64,000 nucleotides of DNA, from assembly GCA_031119395.1 (NCBI GenBank), contig JAVHYA010000013.1:1-64000 (forward strand), in the 5' to 3' direction. The notes beneath the pieces were generated by a model that saw only the letters and a program-made list of their open reading frames with translations, searched no databases and was not told the origin of the DNA. Both the position numbers and the translations under genes were made by a program. Positions 25,509 to 33,371 of this stretch are shown here, in pieces (the stretch's first letter is position 1; every line of letters begins with the position of its first letter). The DNA comes from Pseudomonadota bacterium. GTDB lineage: Bacteria; Pseudomonadota; Gammaproteobacteria; Burkholderiales; Burkholderiaceae_C.

Positions 25509-26933
25509 TCAGGGCTGCGGATCGACCGGCATCGGCGGCACGCCGCGCGCCTCGATGGCCTCGCCGGCCTCGAGCAGCAGGTCTTCGCGAAAACGCGCGG
25601 CCGTCAGCTGCACGCCGACCGGCGCGATGCCCTGCGGCCCCTCGGCCAGGCCGGTGCTCACCACCAGGCCCGGCAGGCCGACGAAGGGCAGCGCGATCAT
25701 GGTCGTCTGCGCGGCCCAGACGCGGGCATAGCGTTCCGGGCCCTGCAGGTCGGCATCGACCTCGAAGGGCAGCTCGCCCGAGGCAGGCAGCAGCACCAGC
25801 GGGTAGCGTTCGGCCAGGAAGCGCTGCCAGGCGCGCGCCACGGTGGCACGGCGCGACAGCACGGCCAGCACCTGCTCGGCCTTGACCTCACCGACCAGCT
25901 CGAACTGCCCGCGCAACGCGGCCAGCGCGCCGGCGTCACCCTCGCGCTCGGCGGTGGCCAGCTGCGCGGCGTAGCCGTCGCCCATCCACAGCGTGACCTG
26001 GTCGGCCACGGCGGCCTTCAGCGGCGGCAGCGCATCGACCTCGTCGACCGTCCAGCCGGCGTCGCGCAGGCGCGCGGCGGCTTCGCGCAACGCGGCCTCG
26101 ACCTCGGGTGCGGTGTCCATGCCGTCCGGCCGCACGCACAGCGCCGCCAGGCGCGGCACCGGCGCGCCCACCAGCGGCACGGGCATGTGCCACGCGTCGC
26201 GCGGGTCGGGCTGTGCCATCGCGGCCAGGCCCAGGCGCAGGTCGCTCACCTGGCGCGCGATCGGGCCGGAGACGGCGGTGATCTGCGGCCCGATGGCGCG
26301 CTCCGGCCCCGAGGCGTTCCACGCCGGCACGCGCCCGAGGCTGGGCCGCAGGCCGTGCACGCCGCAGGCGTAGGCCGGGTAGCGGATCGAGCCCGCGATG
26401 TCGGTGCCGTGCGCCAGCGCGCCGATGCCCGCGGCCACCGCCGAGGCCGCGCCGCCCGACGAACCGCCGGGCGTGAGGGCGGCATTGCGGGGATTGCGCG
26501 TGCGCCCGTGCAGCCGGTTGTCGGTGAACCAGCGGTAGCTGAAGGCCGGCGTGTTGGTGCGGCCCAGCAGCACGGCGCCGGCGCGCAGCAGGTTGTCGAC
26601 CACCGGGCTGTTCGTTGGCGCGACCAGGTCCTTCTGCAGGGTGACGCCGTTGGTCGTGGCGAAGCCGGCCTGGTCGGTGTTGACCTTGACGGTCACGGGC
26701 ACGCCGGCGAGCGGGCCCACCGCCTCGCCACGCGCCAGCGCGGCATCGACCTCGGCGGCGCGCTGCAGCACGGCGTCGGGCCGGTGATCGACGACGGCGT
26801 CGAGCCGCGGATTCACGGCATCGAGCCGCGCGAGCGCGTCGCGCGCGACCTCGGTGGCGGAGAGCTTGCGCTGAACGATCAGCGCGGCGAGGCGGGTGGC
26901 GGACAGGCGCCAGAGTTCGTCGGAAGAAGGCAT
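25509..26933 (-). CDS. amidase (amidase signature family)
   Basis: 474 residues. The Ser-cisSer-Lys triad is visible: Lys in GVPVTVKVNTDQAG, cis-Ser in TPGGSSGGAASAVAAG and the nucleophile Ser in HGTDIAGSIRYPA. It hydrolyses an amide to a carboxylate and ammonia, with substrate unknown. It begins MPSSDELWRLSATRLAALI at the ATG at 26933; the track frame to 27677 runs through the TonB receptor gene and is a shadow. The order here (amidase next to a TonB receptor) does not imply joint function. Upstream lies a short inverted repeat at 27001. Two other amidases of this family are in the window (38923 and 54752). Confidence 0.9.
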   Translation of the reverse strand: MPSSDELWRLSATRLAALIVQRKLSATEVARDALARLDAVNPRLDAVVDHRPDAVLQRAAEVDAALARGEAVGPLAGVPVTVKVNTDQAGFATTNGVTLQKDLVAPTNSPVVDNLLRAGAVLLGRTNTPAFSYRWFTDNRLHGRTRNPRNAALTPGGSSGGAASAVAAGIGALAHGTDIAGSIRYPAYACGVHGLRPSLGRVPAWNASGPERAIGPQITAVSGPIARQVSDLRLGLAAMAQPDPRDAWHMPVPLVGAPVPRLAALCVRPDGMDTAPEVEAALREAAARLRDAGWTVDEVDALPPLKAAVADQVTLWMGDGYAAQLATAEREGDAGALAALRGQFELVGEVKAEQVLAVLSRRATVARAWQRFLAERYPLVLLPASGELPFEVDADLQGPERYARVWAAQTTMIALPFVGLPGLVVSTGLAEGPQGIAPVGVQLTAARFREDLLLEAGEAIEARGVPPMPVDPQP

Positions 26934-27000
26934 GGCCCGGGTGTAGCGGCTGGGCATGCGGCTGTCCAGCCCGGGCCCCGCACCATCGCTTTCGCGGCGA

Positions 27001-27018
27001 TCGTCACGAACGTGACGA
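27001..27018. promoter_or_regulatory. 7-bp inverted repeat upstream of the amidase gene
   Basis: TCGTCAC-GAAC-GTGACGA is a perfect palindrome 68 bp before the amidase ATG and 59 bp after the TonB receptor stop. It could be an operator for the amidase gene or an inefficient hairpin. The binding protein is unknown. Confidence 0.4.
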
Positions 27019-27076
27019 ATTCGGCCGCAAGGCCCGGCTGGCGGGCGCTGCAGGCCGATGGCACTTGGCGTTCCCG

Positions 27077-29191
27077 CTAGAAGGTCCAGCGCGCCGACAC
27101 GCGCACGCTGCGCGGCTCCATGGGGTGCACATGGCGGTCGTCGATGCCGCCGCCGCACAGGCCGCTGGCGACTTCGCGCGCCGAGCAGGAGGCGTACCAG
27201 TACTCGATGTCGTTGCCCTTGCGGCCCGCGAGGTTGAACACCTGCAACCCGAGCGTGAGCTGCCGGTTCACCGCGTAGCTGGTGCCGAGGTTCAGCACCG
27301 TGAGCGGGCGCGAGCGCACCGTGTTGGTCGTGTCCAGCGCCCGCGCGCCCATGTAGCGCAGGCGCAGCGAACTGGTCCACGGCCCCTGCTGCCACACCAC
27401 GCCCGCGGCGACCACGCGCTCGACGGCGTTGTCGATGAAGTTGCCCTCGCCCTCGGGCGCCGGGCCGCGCAAGCGCGCGCGGGAGATGGCGGCATCGGCC
27501 TCCACGCGCCAGTGCGGGTCGATCTGCCAGCGCAGCGTCGCCTCGATGCCGCGGCGCTTGCTGGCGCGCCCGGGCTCGGTGGTGCCGGCATCGCCGACGT
27601 AGACCAGTTCCGAATCGAGCCGCAGCTGCCACAGCGCGGCCGTCACCGTGAGCGCCTGGCTCGGCTGGAAGCGCCAACCGACTTCGGCCCCCCTGCCCTT
27701 GACCAGCGCCGGCACGCGCTCGGCGGCCTCGCCGGTCTGCGGGTCGAGCGCGATGGTGGCGCCGCGCACGTCGTTGCTGTGCAGGCCCACGCCGGCGTTG
27801 AGGTACAGCTCGTGCGATGGCGCCACGGTCCAGGCGAGGCCGGCCTTGGGGCTGAGCTGCCCGTCATGCCCGCGCCCGCTGTTGAGGGCGCCGTACACCG
27901 GCTCGCGGCCGCGCACGTCGTAGCGCAGCCAGTCGCCGCGCAGGCCCAGGTAGCCGCGGAAGGTGCCGGTGAAGTTCACGAGCTGCTGGCCATGGAGCGA
28001 CACGAGGTCCTGCGAGACCTTGTCGTTGCGCACGGTGCCGGTGCGCTGGCGCGCCACGGTCGGGTAGAGCCCCACCTCGCCGATGCGGTCGCCGCGCCAC
28101 TGGGCGCCGACGCTCAGCACGCCGTCGAGCGTGCCCAGCTTCACGGGGCGCACGTGCGCGGCCTGCGCGCCGAAGACGCGGCGCCGGTCGGTCTGCTCGA
28201 ACTGGTCGCCCTGCTCGGGGTGGTTCAGGAAGTAGGTGAAGTCCGAGAAGAGGTCGAAGCGGTAGTCGATGGCATAGGCGCTCAGCGTCGTCTCGCCCTC
28301 GGGACCCTTGTCGAACCACTGGCCCGACAGCGACAGCCGGCGCGTGCGGCCGCCGTCGGTGGGGTTCATGCTGCCGAAGCGCGAGAGCTCGCCGCTGTCG
28401 ATCAGCCGCTGGGGCACCTGGTCGGTCGAGTTCCAGCGGCTCTGGTAGGCCATGCCGGTGAGGCTGAAGCCGCGCGCGGACGTGCCCTGCGCATGGCGCA
28501 GCACCGCGTTGGCCTTGCGCAGGCGCTCGGGCACCTCCCACGGGCCGTCGTTGCCTTCGAGCTCGACAGCGCCGAGCCAGGTCTGGTCCTGCACGGTGCG
28601 CGAGCCGGCGGCCAGCAGGCGGCGCAAGGCGTGCGCGCCCAGCGTGATCTCTGCGAAGGGCCGTTCCAGCGCGCTGAGGTAGTCCAGGCTGGCGCTGCCA
28701 GCGAGCGAGAAGTCGCCGCCGTCGGCGAAGTACGGCCCCTTGCGGTAGCGCACGCCCGACACGAGCTCGGGGATGAGGAAGTTGAGGTCCGCGAAGCCCT
28801 GGCCGTGGCCGTGCGTGGGCATGTTGACGGGCATGCCGTCGACGGTGACGGCGAAGTCGGTGCCGTGGTCGAGGTTGAAGCCGCGCAGGAAGTACTGGTT
28901 GGCCTTGCCGTCGCCGGAGTGCTGCGTGGCGACCACGCCGGGCACGGCCTCGACGATGTCGCCCGGCCGCAGCTTGGGCCGCGACTGGAAGGACGCCTTC
29001 TCGGCCGCGCCCTCGCTGGCACTGTCGGCGCTGCCGATGGCTGCATCGCGCGGGCCCCGGACCTGCACCTCGGGCAGGTGCGCGGTGGCCGAAGCCGGCT
29101 CGGCCAGCGCCGTTCCCGTGGCGCCGGCGGCCCCGGCCAGCACGATGCCCAGGCGCCGCACGATGCGCCGTGCGCAAGTCATCTTCCTCAT
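27077..29191 (-). CDS. TonB-dependent outer-membrane receptor, probably for nickel
   Basis: 704 residues. A signal peptide (RRLGIVLAGAAGATGTALA) is followed by a plug domain: PKLRPGDIVEAVPGVVATQH, NQYFLRGFNLDHGTDFAVTV and DGMPVNMPTHGHGQGFADLN. A beta-barrel follows, ending in the aromatic C-terminus VSARWTF. TonB-ExbBD-driven receptors import metal chelates, cobalamin or sugars. The THGHGQG histidine cluster and the NikR-like box GTATGA-N15-TCATAC, ending 12 bp upstream of the start, point to nickel chelate uptake. That inference is strengthened by nikR at 31582. The start is ATG 29191 (MRKMTCARR); the ATG at 29182 is an alternative. Confidence 0.88.
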   Translation of the reverse strand: MRKMTCARRIVRRLGIVLAGAAGATGTALAEPASATAHLPEVQVRGPRDAAIGSADSASEGAAEKASFQSRPKLRPGDIVEAVPGVVATQHSGDGKANQYFLRGFNLDHGTDFAVTVDGMPVNMPTHGHGQGFADLNFLIPELVSGVRYRKGPYFADGGDFSLAGSASLDYLSALERPFAEITLGAHALRRLLAAGSRTVQDQTWLGAVELEGNDGPWEVPERLRKANAVLRHAQGTSARGFSLTGMAYQSRWNSTDQVPQRLIDSGELSRFGSMNPTDGGRTRRLSLSGQWFDKGPEGETTLSAYAIDYRFDLFSDFTYFLNHPEQGDQFEQTDRRRVFGAQAAHVRPVKLGTLDGVLSVGAQWRGDRIGEVGLYPTVARQRTGTVRNDKVSQDLVSLHGQQLVNFTGTFRGYLGLRGDWLRYDVRGREPVYGALNSGRGHDGQLSPKAGLAWTVAPSHELYLNAGVGLHSNDVRGATIALDPQTGEAAERVPALVKGRGAEVGWRFQPSQALTVTAALWQLRLDSELVYVGDAGTTEPGRASKRRGIEATLRWQIDPHWRVEADAAISRARLRGPAPEGEGNFIDNAVERVVAAGVVWQQGPWTSSLRLRYMGARALDTTNTVRSRPLTVLNLGTSYAVNRQLTLGLQVFNLAGRKGNDIEYWYASCSAREVASGLCGGGIDDRHVHPMEPRSVRVSARWTF

Positions 29192-29202
29192 CTCGTCGTG
29201 TC

Positions 29203-29229
29203 GTATGAATAAATCTAGATTCTTCATAC
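29203..29229. promoter_or_regulatory. NikR-like operator upstream of the TonB receptor
   Basis: GTATGA-N15-TCATAC, with an internal AATCTAGATT palindrome, lies 12 bp before the receptor ATG in an island of AT-rich DNA. The E. coli NikR operator is GTATGA-N16-TCATAC, so both half-sites match perfectly and the spacer is one base shorter. Position over the promoter fits repression by nickel-loaded NikR. Confidence 0.72.
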
Positions 29230-29287
29230 ATCGTGGCGGCGGAGCCATACGCCATCCGGCGAACGCGCGGCGCTCGCGCGGCGATGC

Positions 29288-30217
29288 TCAGGCCGCGGCC
29301 CGCACCGCCCGTGCGTAGGCCGTGGGCGTGTGGCCGACGTGCCGCGTGAAGGCCACGCTGAAGGCACTGCCCGAGCCGTAGCCCACGCGCTCGGCGATGT
29401 CCGCGGCCTTCAGCCGGCCCTCGCGCAGCAGCTCCCTGGCGATCTCCATGCGCCAGGCCAGCAGGTATTCCATGGGCGCGACGCCGACCGCGCGGGTGAA
29501 GCGTTCGTAGAAGCTCGAACGCGAGAGCGCCGCCGCCCGCGCCAGGCGCTCGACGGTCCAGGGCTGGTCGACACCGGCATGCATCTGCTCCAGCGCGACG
29601 GCCAGGCGCGGGTCGCCCAGCCCGCGCAGCAGGCCGGGCGGCGCCTGCTCCGGCGGCGTGGCGCGCATGGCCTCGACGAGCAGCAGCTCGACCAGCCGCG
29701 CGCGCACGAAGTCGCCGCCCGGGCGGGGGTCGGCGCTTTCCTCGGCCACCATGCGCACCAGCGCCGACAGCCGCGACGAACCCCGCACGCACACGAGGCC
29801 CGGCAGCAGCGCGACGAGCAAGGCCGGGTCCGCGCGGTCGAAGACGAAGGCGCCGCCCAGGGAGCGCATGTCCGGCGGGCCGGCGGGTTCGCCGTAGCGC
29901 AGCTCGCGGCCACCGGTGGGCAGCGCGTGCGGGTCCATGGCCACGGGCGCCGCCGCATCGCTGCTGGCCAGGGTGAAGGCCGGCGTGCGCGGCAGCAGCA
30001 CGAAGTCGCCCGCGCCGACCTCGATCGGCTCCTGCCCGTCGACGGCGAGGCGGCAGGTGCCCTCCAGAAAGATGCAGAAGGAGGGCCGGCCGTAGGCGGC
30101 GAATCGCACCGCCCAGTCGCCCTTGCCGCCGATGGCGTTGGCGAACACCGCGCGGGGGTGCAGCAGCGCCACCACCTGCGAGAGCGCGTCGGGGGAGTTC
30201 GGACGATCGCTAAACAA
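29288..30217 (-). CDS. AraC-family regulator with cupin sensor domain
   Basis: About 309 residues. The N-terminal half is a cupin (SFCIFLEGTCRLAVDGQEPI, VGAGDFVLLPRTPAF) of the type that sits in front of AraC domains. The C-terminal 100 residues carry both HTH motifs (WTVERLARAAALSRSSFYER and LKAADIAERVGYGSGSAFSV) and the terminal AFTRHVGHTPTAYARA. The start appears to be TTG at 30217, since no ATG precedes the cupin. An in-frame GTG slightly downstream is possible. It is divergent from the SDR gene at 30303 and is its probable regulator. Confidence 0.88.
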   Translation of the reverse strand: MFSDRPNSPDALSQVVALLHPRAVFANAIGGKGDWAVRFAAYGRPSFCIFLEGTCRLAVDGQEPIEVGAGDFVLLPRTPAFTLASSDAAAPVAMDPHALPTGGRELRYGEPAGPPDMRSLGGAFVFDRADPALLVALLPGLVCVRGSSRLSALVRMVAEESADPRPGGDFVRARLVELLLVEAMRATPPEQAPPGLLRGLGDPRLAVALEQMHAGVDQPWTVERLARAAALSRSSFYERFTRAVGVAPMEYLLAWRMEIARELLREGRLKAADIAERVGYGSGSAFSVAFTRHVGHTPTAYARAVRAAA

Positions 30218-30302
30218 TGACGGACTCTTTCATATCGAACATCCGGCCATGCTGGCCTACGCTGCAGCCTTCGTCAACCCACCCCTGCGAAGGAACCCCC
30301 TC

Positions 30303-31076
30303 ATGAAAACCGCCCTCGTCACCGGCTGCTCGTCCGGCTACGGCCTGCAGATCGCCCGCCACTTCCATGCCATGGGCTGGCGCGTCGTCGCCACCATGCG
30401 CCAGCCCCGGCCGGCCCTGCTGCCGGAGGCCGACACCATCCGGGTGCTGCCCCTGGACGTGACGGACGCACAGAGCATCGCGCGCCTGGTGGCGGCGGCC
30501 GGGCCGGTCGACGTGCTGGTCAACAACGCCGGACTCGGGCTCTTCGGCGCCTTCGAGGCGACGCCGTTGGCGACGGTGCGCGAGATCTTCGAGACCAACA
30601 CCTTCGGCACGATGGCCATGTGCCAGGCCTTCATCCCGCAGTGGCGCGCGCGCCGGTCGGGCATGGTGGTGAACGTGACCTCGAGCGCGACGCTGGCGCC
30701 CTTCCCGCTCGTGGCGGCCTACACCGCCAGCAAGTCGGCCATCGAGGGCTTCACCGAATCGCTGGCGCTCGAGCTGGCCGCCTTCGGCGTGCGTGCGCGG
30801 CTGGTCGAGCCGGGCTACTGCCCCGACACGCGCTTCGCCACCAATGGCGCCGTGCGGATGCAGGGACTGATCCCCGAGGCCTATGGCCGCTATGCGCAAG
30901 GCGTCTTCGAGCAGCTTGCCGGCGTCGGCGAAACGACGCAGCCCGCCGACGTGGCGCAGGCGGTGTGGCAGGCCGCGAACGACCCGTCGGGTCGCCTGCG
31001 CTTCGCGGCGGGCGCGGACGCGGTGGCCCTGGCCCGGGCAGGAAGCGGCGTCAGTGCCGATGCGTGCGCGGCCTGA
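30303..31076 (+). CDS. SDR family oxidoreductase
   Basis: 257 residues. TALVTGCSSGYGLQIARHFH is the TGxxxGxG cofactor loop, VDVLVNNAGLGLFG is the NNAG motif, and the active site is Ser in VVNVTSSATLAPFP with Tyr and Lys in AAYTASKSAIEGF. The C-terminal part resembles the 17-beta-hydroxysteroid-dehydrogenase-like or retinol-dehydrogenase-like SDR branch. The reaction is NAD(P)-dependent alcohol/ketone interconversion, and the substrate is unknown. GAAGGAA lies about 9 nt before the ATG. Its gene diverges from the AraC regulator with an 85-bp shared promoter region. Confidence 0.9.
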   Translation: MKTALVTGCSSGYGLQIARHFHAMGWRVVATMRQPRPALLPEADTIRVLPLDVTDAQSIARLVAAAGPVDVLVNNAGLGLFGAFEATPLATVREIFETNTFGTMAMCQAFIPQWRARRSGMVVNVTSSATLAPFPLVAAYTASKSAIEGFTESLALELAAFGVRARLVEPGYCPDTRFATNGAVRMQGLIPEAYGRYAQGVFEQLAGVGETTQPADVAQAVWQAANDPSGRLRFAAGADAVALARAGSGVSADACAA

Positions 31077-31097
31077 GGCGGCCCCGCGGGCCGTCGC

Positions 31098-31526
31098 TCA
31101 TCCGGCGCTGCCCAGGCGCTCCAGCGCGGCCCGGCGGCTCAACTGCTTGAGGGCGCCGAGCTGGCGCACCTGTTCGGGCCGCGGCCGTGTCTGGCCCTGT
31201 TCCCACAGGTAGACGCTGGCACCGCTCATGCCCACCAGCCGGCCGTAGTCGGCGGCGGACAGGCCCAGCTTCCTGCGGTGCGCCGCCAGCCGCGTCGCGC
31301 TGAAGCGGTACTGGCGGTCTTCGGCGGGTTGCACCTTGACCTCGGCCGAGCGGGCGCGGCCGGCCTGGCGCAGTTCCTTCTGCAAGGCCGCCACCTCGCG
31401 CCGCAGGGCCGCGATCGCGCTGCGCTGCTGGGCGCTGGCTTTCTTGAGGCTCTCGATTTCCGACCGGACTTCCTTGCGCGCGACGCGTGCAATCTCCGCC
31501 TTGAGGATGGATGCGATGTTGGCCAT
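31098..31526 (-). CDS. XRE-like HTH protein with N-terminal coiled coil
   Basis: 142 residues. The first 65 form a coiled coil (EVRSEIESLKKASAQQRSAI, LRREVAALQKELRQ), probably for dimerisation. The second half is a Cro/CI-type helix-turn-helix (AAHRRKLGLSAADYGRLVGM, SGASVYLWEQGQTRP). It may be a DNA-binding regulator related to the zinc-ribbon-less MqsA/XRE group. It converges on the SDR gene and lies downstream of nikR in the same direction, about 55 nt away. Targets are unknown. Confidence 0.82.
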   Translation of the reverse strand: MANIASILKAEIARVARKEVRSEIESLKKASAQQRSAIAALRREVAALQKELRQAGRARSAEVKVQPAEDRQYRFSATRLAAHRRKLGLSAADYGRLVGMSGASVYLWEQGQTRPRPEQVRQLGALKQLSRRAALERLGSAG

Positions 31527-31581
31527 GGTCCACGATTGTCTCAGGCCGGCCTGCCCGGGCCGCCGCGGCGGCGCCGGGCGC

Positions 31582-32085
31582 TCAGTTCAGCGGCCTGAAA
31601 TGCGTGTGCGCATGGCCGCCGTGGGCATGCGCGCGGCCGGCGGCCCCCAGCGGCACCAGGTGGATGTTCCCGTGCCTCACGCCGCGCAGTGCGACGAGCT
31701 GCTGCGCGCAGGCCTGCACCGCGGGCGTCGGGCCGCGCAGGACCACCGTCTCCAGGCAGTGGTCGTGGTCGAGGTGGGTGTGCAGGCTGGTGATGACGAG
31801 GTCGTGGTGGTCGTGCTGCAGGTCGAGCACGCGGGCCGTCACGGTCTGCTCGTGGTGGTCGTACACGTAGCTCACGTTGGCCACGCACCACGGCGCTTCG
31901 CCGCGGCCCTTGCGTGCGCCGGTGGCCTGGGCGGGCCCGTCGGCGGCGCCGAGCGACGCGCGTCCCAGGCGCGACCGGATCAGGTCGCGCACGGCCTCGG
32001 ACCGGTTGTCGTAGCCCTGCTCGGCGATGAAGGCATCGAACTGCTGGGCGAGCGCATCGTCGAGGGAGATGGTGAAGCGTTGCAT
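31582..32085 (-). CDS. nikR: nickel-responsive transcriptional regulator NikR
   Basis: 167 residues. The ribbon-helix-helix domain is MQRFTISLDDALAQQFDAFI plus NRSEAVRDLIRSRLGR. The C-terminal ACT-like nickel-binding domain has the ligand set His and Cys in VYDHHEQTVTARVLD and SLHTHLDHDHCLETVV, equivalent to E. coli His76, His87, His89 and Cys95. Nickel-loaded NikR represses uptake genes. The length exceeds the usual 130-140 residues because of an insert after the RHH (GADGPAQATGARKGRGEAP) and a His-rich tail (HAHGGHAHTHF). No nik permease genes are next to it. The NikR-like box at 29203 marks a likely target. Confidence 0.95.
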   Translation of the reverse strand: MQRFTISLDDALAQQFDAFIAEQGYDNRSEAVRDLIRSRLGRASLGAADGPAQATGARKGRGEAPWCVANVSYVYDHHEQTVTARVLDLQHDHHDLVITSLHTHLDHDHCLETVVLRGPTPAVQACAQQLVALRGVRHGNIHLVPLGAAGRAHAHGGHAHTHFRPLN

Positions 32086-32339
32086 GGCGGACTCGTCGCG
32101 CGGCGGGATGCCGGCGCGCCATGTTAGGGGTTGCGGCGAGCCGGTGCCTGCGCCTTCGGCGTCGCGCTCGATCCAGGGCACGGGGCGCCGCGTCGCCTGC
32201 ACCCGCAGGTCGAACGGGGCGCGGACCCGGGCCATGCGGCCGGGTGTCGAAGGGGCATGGCGGGCCCGGCCTCGCCTCGCCCTCAGCCGGCGCTTCTTTG
32301 CCGCCGTCCCGGGTCGAGCGTGCGCGGGCTCACGCGCGC

Positions 32340-32726
32340 TCAGGCCAGCCCGGGTGCCGCCAGGCGGTTGCAGTAGTCGATGAAGGCCTCGAGCTCGTTC
32401 GATTTGTCGAAGACGGCATCGGCGCCGGCCTCGCGGCAGCGGCGACGCATGTCGGCGGTGGCGTAGTTGCTCAGCACCACCGCCCGCTGCGAGGGGCTGC
32501 GCGCACGCAGGTGGCGCAGCAGGCCCAGGCCGGAGCCCTGGGCCAGGAAGAGGTCCACCACCGCGAGGTCCCAGCCGCCGGCATGCGCGGCCAGCCACCT
32601 CGCCGCGTCGTCCTCACCACCCGCGTCGGCCACCACGTTCGCGGCAGCCAGTTCTTCGAGGGTGGGGATCAGGCTGTCGCGGATGGTGGCGTTGTCTTCG
32701 ACGAGAAAAATGCGGAGGGCGGGCAT
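32340..32726 (-). CDS. stand-alone receiver (REC) domain protein, paralogue 2
   Basis: 128 residues, a lone receiver domain: IFLVEDNATIRDSLIPTLEE (acidic pocket), LAVVDLFLAQGSG (phospho-acceptor Asp), AVVLSNYATADMR (Ser switch) and DAVFDKSNELEAF (Lys). It aligns along its whole length with the proteins at 23557 and 38396, sharing the unusual VFDKSNELE block. No kinase or output gene is adjacent. The 254 bp between it and nikR holds nothing I recognise. Start at the ATG at 32726. Confidence 0.9.
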   Translation of the reverse strand: MPALRIFLVEDNATIRDSLIPTLEELAAANVVADAGGEDDAARWLAAHAGGWDLAVVDLFLAQGSGLGLLRHLRARSPSQRAVVLSNYATADMRRRCREAGADAVFDKSNELEAFIDYCNRLAAPGLA

Positions 32727-32837
32727 GGACGAGGAAACGAGAGTGGACGTTAACCTCGATGTCCACCGCGCCGTGGGCGCCGCGCGCGCTGACTGGAGTC
32801 GGACGCCGCCTACGACGGGCGGCCGGTCCGCAGTGCT

Positions 32838-33131
32838 TCAGCCCTTCCTGGCAGGCGGGGCGCTGCCGGCGCTCTGCCCCAGTTCGTCGTGCACCTGCTG
32901 CAGCCGGTCGACCGACTCGCTGAGCTGCTTCTCGACTTCCACGCTCTGGTCCAGCGCCTGCGCGACTTCGCCGACCTGCACGTGGTCGGGCAGGTTTTCC
33001 TCGAGCACCGTGTTGACCACGGCCAGGTTGTCCGCCGCCTGGCGGATCTCGGCGGCCACTTCCTTGGCCTTGTCGATCGTCTGTTCCAGCGAGGCCTGCG
33101 CGTCGGCGGCCTGCTTCTTCTCAGGGCTCAT
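32838..33131 (-). CDS. small coiled-coil protein, hypothetical
   Basis: 97 residues, almost wholly helical and charged (SLEQTIDKAKEVAAEIRQAA, VAQALDQSVEVEKQLSESVD), with a flexible Pro/Ala end. There is no membrane span or signal peptide. The heptad pattern suggests a self-associating coiled coil. I do not know a family. It lies upstream of the receiver protein gene in the same direction, with about 110 bp between, so they might be co-transcribed. About 240 bp to the pirin gene on the other side shows no clear element. Confidence 0.65.
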   Translation of the reverse strand: MSPEKKQAADAQASLEQTIDKAKEVAAEIRQAADNLAVVNTVLEENLPDHVQVGEVAQALDQSVEVEKQLSESVDRLQQVHDELGQSAGSAPPARKG

Positions 33132-33371
33132 TCATGCTCCTGCAGCGGCGCATCGCCGTGCGAAGGGGCGATGGTAGCGCTGCGCCCGCGCCGGGGATAC
33201 CTCAAAAGACGCACCTCCCGCGCGCCGCAGCGGCCGCGCGACGGCGCCATCGTTCCATGGGTGGACCGCCCCGTCCTGCCCACGGGGCTTCCACAATCGG
33301 CGCCGAAGCCCCATCTTCGGGACATGGCGCGGCGCTCCGGCTGCGCAGTCCCGACTTCCAGGATCATTGCC

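Noticed and set aside
27864-29792. 642-codon minus-strand ORF
   Set aside because: Alternate frame of the TonB receptor and AraC genes, with Arg/Pro/Gly-rich translation and no motif.
32086-32339. Gap between nikR and the second receiver gene
   Set aside because: I looked for a promoter, hairpin or small gene and found nothing that I could defend, and no GTATGA/TCATAC pair.
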